In this document: positions 33,927-46,602 of the stretch, in pieces
Position numbering within the stretch: position 1 is the stretch's first letter
Layout of the letters: each line of letters starts with the position of its first letter
NCBI RefSeq assembly: GCF_000787575.1
Contig: NW_012236527.1
Coordinates: 186,001 to 250,000 of the forward strand
Source: Acytostelium subglobosum LB1
Lineage: Eukaryota; Evosea; Eumycetozoa; Acytosteliales; Acytosteliaceae
DNA: 64,000 bases
Direction of reading: 5' to 3'
Program-made: the position numbers and the translations under genes
The notes under the pieces: model-generated
Seen by the model: only the letters and a program-made list of their open reading frames with translations
Databases searched by the model: none
What the model was told of the DNA's origin: nothing

Positions 33927-35436
33927 AATAATCATCCACGATCATATTAATTAATTATGTTAATTAATTATTTTATTTCCGGAATATTTAATTCCAATTC
34001 ATTCCTATCTCCGAGTCAATGGAAGAAAGAGGAAAGCGCCATACCATATTGATTGATTGATGGCACCTACAATACAATATGGCTGGCCAGGTGGCTGACT
34101 GGTTTAGGAAAGGTGGTGGCCTTGGGGAGGGACATAGCCTCCTCAGCCATCTCTCAATCAATGGGTTAGCACTCCGGATACTCCTCTTCTTCTTCTTCCA
34201 GGTCCTGGTCAAAGAAGAAAGAAGTTCTGTAACTAGACAAAGACGACATGTTTACATTCTCGTTGAACAAGTCTAAAGTGTATGATCATAGCTATCTCGT
34301 CTAGAGATCAGAACTCTGGAGGTACGCCTAACAATAGGAATACTTTGTTGTTGTGGGTCAGTTAGTATATATACCACCATGCGCATGGTCAACTCGATCT
34401 CTAGTGTGCAACAGACAACCTGTTGTACGACATACTTTTAGTTATCAACATCTTTCCACATGTTGCTCCAATGACTTGAGTGAGTGCAGCAGAATAGAAT
34501 GTATGATGAGTTATAATGTTCAATCAATCAATCAAACAAGGCCATGACATCACTTACTCAAGAACAAAGACTTTAGATGATGATGTTTCCTTCTTTGTTG
34601 TTCCTTTCTTAACAACATGATACTATGATAGTCTGCTTCATTGTAATTCATTGACCCGCCGTATGTTGGCGACATGACTTATTCTCCCTTTAATCTAACT
34701 ATCTAACTGACCTATAACAATTACAACAACACAAGTATTATCTCATCTCAATGAAGAAAGAGAGACAACAAACTTGCAAGCAATCTTCACCAAAAACTGT
34801 TCAACAACTACAACAAATACCATGCCCTGTTTGACTACTAATGTCAGGAAGGATGTATGTCATATGAACAAGATCATGTTCAATCAATCAATGAAAGGAC
34901 TCATTGATGGATGCAAGCTGGATGCCAATCCAATCCAATGAATGACTGCCTTTTCCCACTAAAGTGTGTGTGGTTGTGGTGTTAGTGATAGCAACAAGCA
35001 ACTAGCAATAGAAGGAAGGGGGCACTTCCTTCCAACCAAGATGGAACTGTGTGTTTGTACCTTTCCTCACACAATACCTGTTATATTTATATATGATATA
35101 TGTGTGTGTTTGCCACCATATGTAGCAGGCAGGACTACTTTACAAAAGAGAGAATAGTGTGTGTATGTTATTATGTTTGTGTTGATGTTGAAGTGAGTCC
35201 AAGAAGTACTACTTACTTTATTTGTTTGTTGTTGCATCATCATCATCAATAAACAGGAGCCAACAGCAACAGCAACATCAATCATCTAGATCAAATCAAA
35301 CTCATCACCATTCATTGTTATTATACTCATAATTATTAATTCTTAATCATAACATAACATAATCAATCATTTAATATTATTAAATAGACTCTACCTGTAT
35401 TATTATTAATTAATAATACTAGAGTGGATTTTATAA
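33927..35436. other. Long intergenic region
   Basis: Mainly AT-rich. Around 34090-34250 GC is higher, and two short minus-strand frames start with good contexts: MSSLSSYRTSFFFDQDLEEE at 34249 and MAEEAMSLPKATTFPKP just downstream. They are in different frames and I found no splice that joins them. From about 34950 to 35240 there are TG/GT-rich stretches that could be promoter elements of the polyphosphate kinase gene. Nothing else was supported. Confidence 0.4.
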
Positions 35437-38400
35437 ATGAATAATGATAATAAGGATATTATAAAGTTGACATCCACAGAATATTTAAACAAAGTAGATC
35501 CATCATCGTTATTATCATCTCCTCAAAAACTTAACAAACAAGAATGTACTACAGCATCAACAACTTTGTATAATGATAGTATGTTTGGAAAGATGGATGT
35601 TGGAAGTTGTCTCGATGTTGGCAACATGACTAACCTTGACATGTTTCCATGTTTCTAGATTCCCTAAACTCCAATCATCTTTCACTTCAAACTACAACAA
35701 AGAATGATAAGACAGAGAATGAGATTGAAGTTGACAAGATTATTGATGCTCTGAGTAATCTGGGAACATCAAGTCATACTCCTACTCCAGAACATTCATC
35801 AGAGGCGATAAAGACTGATGGTCAACTGAGAACTTCACGATCCGATATAGGTGGAGGCATTGGTGTAGGAGTTGGAGTTGGAGTTGGGGTTGTAGAGGAT
35901 CTGGACAAACATGATGAAGTGGTCACTGGTGTAACAAGTGATGACACTTCTGCCAATGACCATCAACATCAACATCAACATCATCATCTACATCTACATC
36001 ATCTTCATCAACAACATCAACTGAAAGACAAGAAGTCAGATTCATTTGATGATGAGATCAGTCTAACAGTCAATGGTGGTAGTAGTGGCGGAGGTGGTCA
36101 CAAGTCAACTGAGCAGAGTGAGATAGAGAGCGATGATGAGAAGACAACGCAGCCGTCATGGTCCTCACCAGCCTTTGATACAACCACAGGGTTCGAGGGC
36201 GACACTGACAACAGTGATCTGAGTGACAGCGACACCTATGACCTCAGCACACAACAACAGCAACCCAAGAACGCCAACATCAACAACAACATCCCAACCA
36301 AGAAGGACAAGGCCGCCAAGAAGAAGAAGAAGGCCGCCAAGCTGCTCAAAAAGGTCGTCAAGAAGAAAGAGAAGAAGGACAAAAAGGACAAGAAGGACAA
36401 GAAAGACAAGAAGAAGAAGAAAAAGAAGAAGAAGAAGAATGGAGAGGACCGTGATGATGAGATGGAGGACGAAGAGGATGAGGTCAGCGCAGACACAAGC
36501 GTGGACGATGAGCGACTGCCCTTGTTCTCACCGACCGAGTTTGTAAAGTCGATTCCAACGGCCAAGATACAGCAGCCAGCGCATCCCCTGACGTCCAGTC
36601 TAATGGGCTTCCGCAACCTAGGCGCATCCAACCTGCTGGCCGTCCAGAACCCCGAGGTTATCCGATCGGTCGCCCCTCTGGCCTCCAATTCTGGACCTGG
36701 GGTGCTCAACAATGTCAACAACGCCAGTTCAGTGCCGCCACCCAATTGCAACAAACTCCCGGATGCTTCCTACCTGCAGAAGGTGTTGAACGACGATGAG
36801 GACTTTGTCGTGCCCTCATGTGATACTCCCATCCTCGAGATCAACAACCTGTTCAGCGATGTAGTCTTCCCTTTCACGCTGTCGTCCACACCATCTGGCG
36901 GCACGCCACACCTGTCGTCGTTCCCCTCGACCTCATCATCTGATGTCAACCAACTGTTCATCTCGTGTCTCCAGCAACAGATTGAGAACTCGCCGTCGCC
37001 CAACAACAAGTTCAGCGGACTCTCGTCAAGCATACATCTGCCAAAGATCACAGCCGACCAACAGCAGCAACAGCAGGCATCCTCGTCTGGCCAGCCAGTC
37101 TCAGTGGAGGAAATACCCTTGGACCTCAAGATACTCCAACTCAGTGGATCACGCATCTATTTCAATCGCGAGTTGACCGAGCTCATCTACTTCTACCGCA
37201 TCCTTTACGAGGCGCACAACAAGTCCGTTCCAGTGCTTGAGAAGATCAGATTCGTGGCCATCACCTCACAGAACATCGACATGTACTTTTGTAAACGAGC
37301 TCTAAAGCTGAGACTTGGTTTCATCTCGACGCGCAAGTCATTGAAGCCAGAGGAGAGGTACATCAACATGGTGCTAAGTACGACCAGGAACTTGATCAAT
37401 GATGCCTACAACCTGTTCAACAACATCCTGTTGCCAGAGCTTGCGGCCAACAATATATTCCTTCTTACGTATGTATCCATGGTCCGTCCGTACGGTCACA
37501 TGACGGCCAAACACACATGACTAATCACTCAATCAATCAATCAGATACAACGACTTGAACCTCGAGGAGAAGCAACAGCTGAGGGAATTCTTCTTGCAAC
37601 ATGTGTTCCCATTGATGACACCGCTGGTGGTTGATGCTGGACATCCATTCCCCAATCTTAGTAACCTCAGTTTGAACATCGCCGTCATTCTCCAGCATGA
37701 CGAGGAGGGCCACACGAGATTCGTTCGTATCAAGGTACCATTGAAGATACCGCGCTTCGTACACATCAGACAACGATCCAACTATAGTTTGATACCGATG
37801 GAAGAGATCATCCTGGCCAACTTGGACACTCTGTTCCCCAACACCAAGATATTGGCCAAGTCGCTGTTCAGAGTCACCCGTCACAACGACCTAAAGCTCA
37901 ACGAAGACGAGGCCAACGACCTGCTCGAGCTCATCAAGACCGAGCTTCACAAACGCAAGTTTGCGCCAATGGTTCGTCTGGAGGTCTCGTCCTCAATGCC
38001 CAAGAACATCATCGACATGTTGTCCACCCAACTAATCCTTGACGAGGCCGACGTCTTCATCATCGATGGTCTCCTTGGCCTCTCCGATCTATTCGAGTTG
38101 TGCAAGTTGAACCTGCCACATCTCAAAGTATGTTAATCCATGATCCATGTGGATTATCCATCATCGTCCAGTCATATGTACTCACTCAAGTGCTCTCCTT
38201 CTCCTCCTCACAGTATGAGCCATGGGTACCACACATTCCCAATCGATTGCACAAGCTATCCAAGATGCCATCACAAGACATATTCAGTACAATAAGGAAG
38301 GGTGACCTCCTGATCAACCTACCCTATGTCAGCTTCAATAGCAGGTATGTCGACGAGGCGGAATGATTGATTGATTGAGTGGACCTCACACTAACTCAAA

Positions 38401-39499
38401 CATACAGTGTCCAATTCTTCATTGAGAGCGCTGTGAAGGATCCAAAGGTGTTGGCTATAAAGATATCGATATATAGGACCAACTCCAATTCACAACTGAT
38501 TAGAGCTCTGTGTGAAGCTGCCTCGCACAAGGAGGTCAGTGTACTGGTGGATCTAAAGGCGAGTGGTGACGAGGAACAGAACACAAAGTATGCACGACTG
38601 CTTGAACAAGCAGGTTGTCACGTCAGCTATGGACTCGTTGGTCTAAAGACTCACGCCAAGATTGCCATGGTGGTGCGTGAGGAGGACAAGACACTCAAGA
38701 TGTACCTGCACTACTCGACGGGCAACTACAATGCCAGCACGGCCGACATCTACGCAGACATTGGTCTGTTCAGTTGCGACCAGGAGTTGGGCGCCGACAT
38801 GTGCGACCTGTTCAACTATCTAACTGGCTACAGCAGGATCACTTCGTTCAGAAAGCTGGTGATTGCTCCGATGAACATGCGATCAACACTCCTACAACTG
38901 ATCGAGACAGAGGCCAAGAATGCAAGAGAGGGCAAAGAGGCAACAATACTGGCTGTGATGAATGGGCTGGACGACAAGAAGATTGTCAATGCACTATACC
39001 ACGCCAGTGTGGCTGGTGTCATTATCAAACTAGTTGTCAGGGGCAGGTGCAGGATCCTTCCAGGCATCCCTGGCATCAGTCACAACATTCAAGGTATGTC
39101 TACAAATTAATACGGCCCTCCGCGACACCAAAGCTCACATTCTAATATCATCGACTCACCTCACCTCTAGTCATAAGTATCTTGGGCAGGTTCTTGGAGC
39201 ACAGTAGAATCTATTACTTCCACAATGACAACCAACCAAAGGCGTTCATTGCCAGCGCAGATTGGCTGCATAGGAACTTGAAAAGGCGTGTGGAGACATT
39301 GGTGCCAGTCAACGACCCCAACAACATCAAGGAGTTGCGCAACGCCATCGACGTCTACTACAACGATCCAAACGCATGGTTCATGTTGCCCGATGGTCGC
39401 TACAAAAAGACGTCCAGCTCAGAGTTCTCCTCTTTGTGTTCACAAAACGTATTCATGAAGGAGACCATCCAGAAGCATCCAGTGATCTGGAGTAAATAA
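35437..39499 (+). CDS. ppk1: Polyphosphate kinase 1 with long N-terminal extension
   Basis: Six exons keep frame: 35437..35578, 35659..37468, 37545..38127, 38214..38344, 38408..39093, 39171..39499, giving 1226 residues. Residues about 1-535 are low-complexity: Gly-Val repeat, His/Gln tracts, an Asp/Ser acidic region and a long Lys block. Residues about 535-1226 match the full bacterial PPK1 core: N domain (FNRELTELIYFYRILYEA), head domain, then IKISIYRTNSNSQLI, GLKTHAKIAMV with the phospho-accepting His near residue 971, HYSTGNYN, and RFLEHSRIYYF near the second catalytic His. The enzyme polymerises the terminal phosphate of ATP into polyphosphate. PPK1 is rare in eukaryotes outside dictyostelids and was probably gained from bacteria. 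Confidence 0.95.
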
Positions 39500-39646
39500 T
39501 CCAGATGAGCGCGAGGAGAGTGTAATCCTTTATTATTACTCTCTCCAAAAAAACAACAATACAAATCATACTTCCAACTATTAATATCAAACAAAGCAAT
39601 TACTTTGGCATTTCATCCACACAGCAGCTGCCGTAAGAGACTATAT

Positions 39647-41725
39647 TTAGCTGTCGCTGCCATCTCCTTCCGTTCGATACTTCTGGAGGAATTGGACAAC
39701 ATTCTTTTTCTGGTACGTCTTGGCATTCCTTAATGCCTTGGTCGTACATCCCTCCGTTCGGTTCTGATGTAGAAATTGTACGACACTTAAGTGTCCATAG
39801 GTGGCAGCCATGTCCATCGCATCTTGGTTACAATATGCATTCTTGAAATTGTTATGAATAAACTGTACAATTGACAACTTTCCACTGTCTGCTGCACATC
39901 CAATCATACGACCAATCTCATCGGCTGGTAACACCTCGGACAAGTACTGTAACATGGCAAAATGTCCTTGTCCGGCCACTTTGCTCAGGTCCCATGATGG
40001 TGAGTGGCACGCTACATCAATCGATGTATGCTTCAAAAGGTATTTGATCATTGTAAGTCGACCATTATGGATTGCTCGTTGAATAGCTGCAGGGCTGGGG
40101 ACAATAGCCTTGCCAGGCCGACCAAGTCCAAGTAGATACTGAACGGTTGTTATGTGACCTCGCGCCACAGCCCGCTCCATTGCCGACTGCAAAAAGCACT
40201 CTGTACGATTCTCCACCAGAAATTGAATGATTGGGAGATGTCCAACATCGCATGCGTTCTCCAATGCCACTTGAGTGCATCCTTCTGTGCGATTATAGTG
40301 CAAGAACTTGACCAGTTCGAGATTGCCAGTGCTGCATGCTGTGTCCAAGGCGCTCTTGGTGCAGCCCTCAAACCGGAATCGATGCAATAACTGTACCACA
40401 TCGAGATGGCCACCCTTGGCCGCCCAGTCCATCGCCTTTGTTGTGCACCCAACCGTCGAGTTTGAGTGGAGGTAGCTGACCACGGGCAGTTGGCCCTCTT
40501 GTGCGGCTTTATCCATTGCATCGGTGGTCACCTTGTTTGGATATTGTGTGAGCAGGTACTCGATGACCTTGAGGTGATGCGTCGATGAAGCACTGCTGAA
40601 GGCCTTGTCCGTGCAGCCTTCTGTTCGATTCTCTCGAAGGTATCGCACGACTTCGAGGTGGCCATTGGATGCGGCAAGGTCCATCGCGGCATCAGCGCCA
40701 GTCATGACAAGGCCATGCTCATGTAAGAAGCGCACTACCTCGAGATGTCCATATGTTGCAGCGTTGTTCAACGCCATGTATGTGCATCCCTCAGTTCGAT
40801 TGTGATGCAAGTACTCCACGACATTTAAATGTCCATTGGTTGCAGCATGGTCCATTGTTGAGGGATCATAATACTGGTCCTTCATACTCTCATTGAAGTA
40901 TTGGACCAGTTCCAGAAAGCCACTTGAAGCTGCAAACAGCATAGCAGTGCTTGGCCATGGCACAGACCAAGCTTCTTGCAAGTATTGAACACAATTGAGA
41001 TGTCCACTCACCGCGGCCCACTCAATGGCCTGCGAGTTCGCAGGAGTGTTCAGATTATTCTCGAACAAGTATTTGAGAACATCGAGCCGGCCTAGGCACG
41101 CGGCGTTCAGGACAGTCGACTCATCGATCGGTGCTGAACACCGCTCGTGAAGGAACCGCACAGCATCCAGATGTCCATCAGACGCGGCATACTCCATTGC
41201 ATTCGTGCTGCAGCCTTCAGTGCAATTGTTGTGCAGAAACTCCATGATGTCCATGCGGCAGTGTCCCGCAGCCATATCCATTGCTTGAGTGGTGCAGCCC
41301 TCTGATCGATTGTGATGGAGGTACTGAACGATCTCGAGTGTTGGGGCATAGTCCAGTGCGTTCAATGTTGCCGACGACCCATTGACATGTAGGTATTGTA
41401 CTAGATCGAATCGACCAATCATGGCCATCGCGTCAATAGCATTCATCGATTTGAACAATGTTGGTCTATATCTTTGAATGTATCTGATAATATATTCATG
41501 ACCTTTGTACAACTTGAATGATTGTCCACATTCCTTGCGAATACCATGGTCCACATTGAAGTAGTTGCATACCAAGTCCACCCAATGATCGACCATTGCA
41601 TCAAATGTCATTGGAGCACATCCATAACTATACCAATGAATATGTCTAACATGTTTGGATAACATCGTTCTCAAGTATACATTGTCTACCAATTGTTTAA
41701 ACAATGTAGTTCCTCTATCCTCCAT
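39647..41725 (-). CDS. Ankyrin repeat protein, dictyostelid type
   Basis: One exon encodes 692 residues. After a 90-residue leader (MEDRGTTLFKQLVDNVYLR), about 17 repeats follow the dictyostelid variant of the ankyrin unit: AMDxAAxxGHLxVVqyLHxNRtEGCT, as in AMDWAAKGGHLDVVQLLHRF. This family is greatly expanded in dictyostelids and some members carry an F-box-like leader. Repeats such as NRTEGCT recur almost exactly. Function is unknown; protein binding is the safe inference. It ends 147 bp from ppk1, tail to tail. Confidence 0.92.
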   Translation of the reverse strand: MEDRGTTLFKQLVDNVYLRTMLSKHVRHIHWYSYGCAPMTFDAMVDHWVDLVCNYFNVDHGIRKECGQSFKLYKGHEYIIRYIQRYRPTLFKSMNAIDAMAMIGRFDLVQYLHVNGSSATLNALDYAPTLEIVQYLHHNRSEGCTTQAMDMAAGHCRMDIMEFLHNNCTEGCSTNAMEYAASDGHLDAVRFLHERCSAPIDESTVLNAACLGRLDVLKYLFENNLNTPANSQAIEWAAVSGHLNCVQYLQEAWSVPWPSTAMLFAASSGFLELVQYFNESMKDQYYDPSTMDHAATNGHLNVVEYLHHNRTEGCTYMALNNAATYGHLEVVRFLHEHGLVMTGADAAMDLAASNGHLEVVRYLRENRTEGCTDKAFSSASSTHHLKVIEYLLTQYPNKVTTDAMDKAAQEGQLPVVSYLHSNSTVGCTTKAMDWAAKGGHLDVVQLLHRFRFEGCTKSALDTACSTGNLELVKFLHYNRTEGCTQVALENACDVGHLPIIQFLVENRTECFLQSAMERAVARGHITTVQYLLGLGRPGKAIVPSPAAIQRAIHNGRLTMIKYLLKHTSIDVACHSPSWDLSKVAGQGHFAMLQYLSEVLPADEIGRMIGCAADSGKLSIVQFIHNNFKNAYCNQDAMDMAATYGHLSVVQFLHQNRTEGCTTKALRNAKTYQKKNVVQFLQKYRTEGDGSDS

Positions 41726-42076
41726 GGTTTGTTATTAATTATCTGAATGTTTGATTGATTGTTTGATGGTTTGGTTGGATGATTGGTCAAACATTGTCCA
41801 CCCACGCACTAATATTTATGATCACGTGATCCAGTTTATTTCCAGTTTAAGATACATTGGATGAAGCGAACAATACTTCTGGCTCCATCTTGTCCATTGT
41901 GGAATATCTTCCGGCAATCGGGCCACAACATCTGATGGTCCCTCATCAGATGTACAACATTGGACACCCATGCGTCCAACTGATGACTGAATGATTGATT
42001 GATGGAAGATAGTTTAATATATGTAGCTCGATACTACATATTGATGGCTGATGATATAACTATTGACAATGAAGTA
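41726..42076. other. Intergenic region, no gene seen
   Basis: AT-rich, with GATTGATTG tracts near both ends. Contains the ankyrin gene promoter and the 3' end of the next minus-strand gene. Nothing else was noted. Confidence 0.5.
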
Positions 42077-42560
42077 TTACTTCTTGTTGATTGTCTTTAG
42101 CCTCTCATGGATCTCCTTTGTCAAATGTTTCTTCTCCTTCTTCTCTTGGAACTTTGTCTTTTTAAACTTCTTCCTCTGTACCTTTAACTCTGCAACCTCA
42201 TCCCTTAGCTTGCTCTTTAGTAATGCCCTATTGAGATTGTTAGTCAATCGAGTTGTCTATTCGATCAATCATTCCAATCAAACAATCAACATACTTCTCC
42301 TTGTGTGTCAGTTTCTTCTCGACCTTTGTTGTTGTATCATCACCTTGTTGTTCTTGATCATTCTGGTCCTCATCTTGTTCATTATTATCATTATCATTAT
42401 CATCATCGTCCATCATTGTATTGTCATCATCAACATCTTTCTCCTCTTCAACAACTGGAGCAGTTGTAGTAGTGAGATCTGGATGATTCTTCAAAGCAGC
42501 ATCATCATTATCAATCTCATCCAAATTGACTCTCAATCTATGTTTAGTCTTCTTTCCCAT
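42077..42560 (-). CDS. Small charged coiled-coil protein
   Basis: Two exons, 42560..42295 and 42227..42077, join in phase 2 and encode 138 residues. It starts MGKKTKHRLRVNLDEIDNDD, has a long Asp/Glu/Asn acidic middle, then THKEKALLKSKLRDEVAELK and a Lys-rich helix ending RLKTINKK. This composition is common in nucleolar ribosome-biogenesis factors, and a distant SLX9-like link is possible, but I cannot establish it. Introns and codon phase are clean, so the gene is likely real. Confidence 0.72.
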
Positions 42561-42795
42561 ATCTTGTTGTTATAATAATAATATGTGTATGTAATAAATG
42601 AATGATACTTGTAATATGACTTGTCTCAAGTTGAGCCGAGTCGTTCGTCTTGGTGTTGGACTTCCAAATGAATGAGAAGTAACGTTTTGTGAACAAATCG
42701 AATAATTTTGAAAATGAGCCCAACTTTGAAGAATGATGATGATTGATTGAAACACTTATCACATACTACTTCAAACATATATATATATAGATACT

Positions 42796-43198
42796 ATGGG
42801 AGGAGGACATCATACACCATTCCAGGTGCCAAAGCATCATAGGAACATATCTATTGCCCTGGGCACTACTATGTGGTTCTGGGTCTTCTACAGAACCAAG
42901 CAAGACTGGAGATCTGCTCTCGTACGTGTTATATCGACTCGGCTCAACTCGACTCAACTCAGTCAATCAATCGATCGCGATACAGCAAGAAGACACAACA
43001 GACACTGATTATGATTGATTGATTGATTGATTGAGTGGACACGATTGGACACGACAGTAACTAATATAATGTATTCAATGATTGATTGATTGATTGATCA
43101 ATTAACAGGGCTTCGAGTACCCATGGGATCATGGTGGACATCATCACGCACCAGCTACAGATGGACATGATCCAGCAGCAGCTCATGGACATCATTAA
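42796..43198 (+). CDS. ndufb2: Complex I subunit NDUFB2-like
   Basis: Two exons, 42796..42921 and 43109..43198, join in phase 0 and encode 71 residues. Exon 1 has the subunit's conserved membrane segment TTMWFWVFYRTKQDWRSAL (plant forms read AVMWFWVLYRAKQDG). Exon 2 gives GFEYPWDHGGHHHA and a His-rich tail, like the plant HPWDGHGDHGHG ending. By family it is an accessory subunit in the membrane arm of mitochondrial NADH dehydrogenase. The intron is full of ATTG repeats. The gene is short and easily missed. Confidence 0.88.
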
Positions 43199-43912
43199 AC
43201 CGATCGACTTCATTCATTCATTCATTCATTCATCATCATTAATGGATTGGACAGACTAAAGAGCGAACAACAACAAAAATACAAAGAGAAATGTGGAGGA
43301 GTATCATGTCATTGATTGATTGATAACTTTAACATGGGAGACTCATGATGAAGTGATTGATTCGGTCTGAATCAACAAGTACTTGGTCAGCGTTGGCAAT
43401 CAGTTCAGTTCAGTTCAGTTCAGTTTAGTTAAGTTCAGTTCACATTGACAATGATGAAACTTATATTGTAAACGTAATAAATCATAATATATATATAATT
43501 ATACACATAATAACAACACAGAGAACAATGATTGCGTAGTCCACTTGTTGATGTCATCCGACTAGTGGTGAATACAACGAGACAAAGCCTTGTTGTGTTG
43601 TTGGATCATGGGTCTACTCCTTGAAACCCACACCCACACTCGCAACACTGTTTTGATCAGATCATAGTGTGGGGAAACCGACATTACACACAAATATCGT
43701 GTTGATGATTACTCTTTATCTCAATCATTAATCATTCTTTCAATCATTCACTCTACTCACTCTCATAAGTTGATCAAGATATACATACATACTTTGTGAT
43801 TGGTTGACTGAGGCCTCAGTGATTAATTGATCGATTGGACCCTGCAAGTTGGATTGAATGATCGAGGAGTGATCGATCAAACACACATAGAGAGATAAAG
43901 ATATAGTCAATC
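43199..43912. other. Intergenic region with simple repeats
   Basis: AT-rich. Contains a CATT repeat near 43210-43235, an AGTTC repeat near 43410-43440, and the leader of the VPS9 gene. No gene seen. Confidence 0.5.
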
Positions 43913-46481
43913 ATGGAAAAGTCAGAGAGCAACATTATCAAGGCATTGCATTCGTCATCTTCATCATCATTCCTCAATGACTACATACTTTATGGTTCAA
44001 ATCTGGACCTGAATCAACTGGATTTGGTCAATCAAAATGATACAAGACAAGCCAAGGATTCAAACAATGTTCCATCGTCATCATCATCATCACCATCCAA
44101 AAACACTCTACAACACTCTTTGACAACGATAACGACATCATCATCATTGGAATCATCGTCATCATCACCTCAAACTCAAACTCCAGCACCAATTCCAAAG
44201 AGACAGGTGCCAAATCGTGGACTGCCGCCAGTGCCAAACTCCTCACGAAACAAGTCAATGATGATATCATCCAGTCCGGCTGTCCCAACGACCTCCAGCA
44301 AGCTGGCGCGATCGGGAAGCACGCCCAAGAGTGGCAAGCACAGTCGCAGCGACCGCCACCAACACAACAAGGCGCTGGGCGCCAGCGTCAATATCGAGAA
44401 GTACCAGACAATCTACCAGAACTACCACAAGCACGCGTTTGGCATCGACTTCCAGACGCAGTTCAAGCTAACCAAGAGCTTTTCCAGCATCCCTGAGGAG
44501 ATTCGCGCGGCCCCTCCCACCAACGAGGGCGAGCTGTACTACTTCATCTTCCACAACGGGCGCCAGCGCGGCAGTCCCAACGACGCGCTATGGATGGTGT
44601 TGCGCGAGTACTACTTGTTCATACATACGAGCGCGGACGACACCGAGCCCGTCGACTACATCGATCTGCGACAAACACGTCTCATCGTGCATCTCAAGAA
44701 GATTGAGCGGGCTGTCGACCAGCGATACAGCTATGGACTCAAGCTGATCAGCTGCCAAGCTGACATCACCACGCACTTCCTCTGGTCCATGGACCCCAAA
44801 CTCATCATAATGTGGACAATCGCCATTGGTCATCATACATCAAACTTCACGCTCGACCAAGAAATGGACATCATCAACAAGATCCTCGAGGTCAGTCAGC
44901 CAGTGTCATTGAATGGAAGTGGTTCATATTCAAAGTATGTTGTGTTGATCGATTGATTGGAATGATTCCAATTAGTGAGTGAGTGAATGATCACTAACAA
45001 ACCAGATTCAATCTTTCATCATTCTTACTTGGTAGACATGTGGAAGACAAGGTTGTGGACAACAAGACAAAGTATACAGTGACGATGGAGGATGACAATC
45101 CATCAATATCCATCGCTCATAAGGACACTCATTCACAATCATTCTTTGATGAACTATTCGTATGTATTCCTAGCACTCATCACTTGATCATATACTCATA
45201 CAATCAATCAGGACCCTCAACGCAAGACATACAAGATGATCGCAAGGAACTTGGAAAGCCCAGACGATGTCAACAGACTTGTTAAATATGCTTTAAAGTA
45301 TGTTGATCACTCAATCATCAAACATGGAGCGTGGCATGCGCCACACGTCCAGCCAAACTAACTAGTTTCCACACTCACTCAATCATTCCATTCAATCAAA
45401 TATTATAAGTCAAAGAGGTGACTTGAGCAAACAGTTCGTGGAGCACGTGGAGATTATAAACTATCATGTCACATATCAGATGGAGAAGGAGAAGGAGAAG
45501 GAGACATTGAGAAAGATGATCAAGGATGTAATATTAGAACTCACTCAGACCATTTGCCACAAGTTGCCAGACGTAACATTGACAGACAAGACAGGCCTCA
45601 CGGTACAATACGCCGTCGAGCGCGCACTTTTCAATCACCTACACCCAGCCATATACGGCCACTACATCCAGCAGTACGCTCAGGAGGACGAGGAGCACAC
45701 GGCCAAGGTGCGCCAGTTCCTCACGCTGACGCCCATGCATCTGTCCATACCCCAAAAGTTCTGGCTCATTGATGATCACCCGTCTGGCATCGATGGCAGC
45801 GATGAGCTGGTGCCATACCAACATGCCATCGACATCATGTCGAAACTGTACACATACCAATCACCCTCTGACAAGATCCAATGTCTTGTCGATACCTCCA
45901 ACGCCATCTGCGAAGACATTCGATTATTCTGGCGTGCACGCAAGAACAGACCAGACCTAACATTGTAAGTTCCATCATCCAGCCAAGACTGGGACCCACA
46001 ACTCCAACATTTTGGAACCCTCTGGATTGTCCAACCTCAACCCTCGCCCTGCCCTAACCCTCGCCCTAACCCAAACCTCCAACACAATCAATACAGAGGC
46101 GCTGATGACCTACTTCCATTATTCACCTTTGTCATTATCAAGTCCAAGATTCCACATATGTATACAGAGAGTATATACTTGCAGGACTTTCTGGACGATT
46201 CACTGAGCACCAAGATACAGGGCTACTTCTTGGTAACATTCCAAACATGTCTATCACTGCTTTGCGCATGGGACCTCGACGAACTACTTCAGAATGCATC
46301 ACAAAACTATGATAACATTATCAATACTTCGGCATCATCATCATCATCATCATTATTGTTGAACACCAGTACCAACAGTAACAACTCAACACCATCCTCA
46401 TCACCCAATGACAACGATCTTAGCATTAGTGGTATTGATGCCAGTGGTGAAGAATGGTGCATACTCAGTTCATCGCATTAA
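43913..46481 (+). CDS. PH and VPS9 domain protein (putative Rab5-type GEF)
   Basis: Five exons, 43913..44934, 45036..45159, 45212..45297, 45410..45964 and 46097..46481, encode 723 residues. Residues 1-150 are Ser-rich and basic. Residues about 190-330 resemble a PH domain (ALWMVLREYYLFIHTSADD, then HFLWSMDPKLIIMWTIAIGH). A helical region precedes a VPS9 domain at about 500-660: SPSDKIQCLVDTSNAICEDI, GADDLLPLFTFVIIKSKIPH and FQTCLSLLCAWDLDEL. By family VPS9 domains load GTP on Rab5-group GTPases in early endocytosis. The acidic residue of the family's catalytic loop (GADD) is present. A Ser/Asn-rich tail ends the protein. The last intron carries CCCTAACCC-like tracts. Confidence 0.85.
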
Positions 46482-46602
46482 TTAAAGGTCCTACCAACCT
46501 CCTATACTCCCCCACCATGCAAGTGCTCAACCCTTACCCTCGCCCTCGCCCTCGCCCTCCCTCACTCATCCAGTCGATTATAATAAGTTTGTTCATTCAT
46601 GT

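Noticed and set aside
34079-34276. A 65-codon plus-strand frame and short minus-strand frames
   Set aside because: The frames oppose each other and neither shows family features; kept only as a note in the intergenic entry.
43017-43108. ATTG repeat array considered as a CRISPR-like or satellite array
   Set aside because: It is a 4-bp simple repeat inside the NDUFB2 intron, with no spacers.
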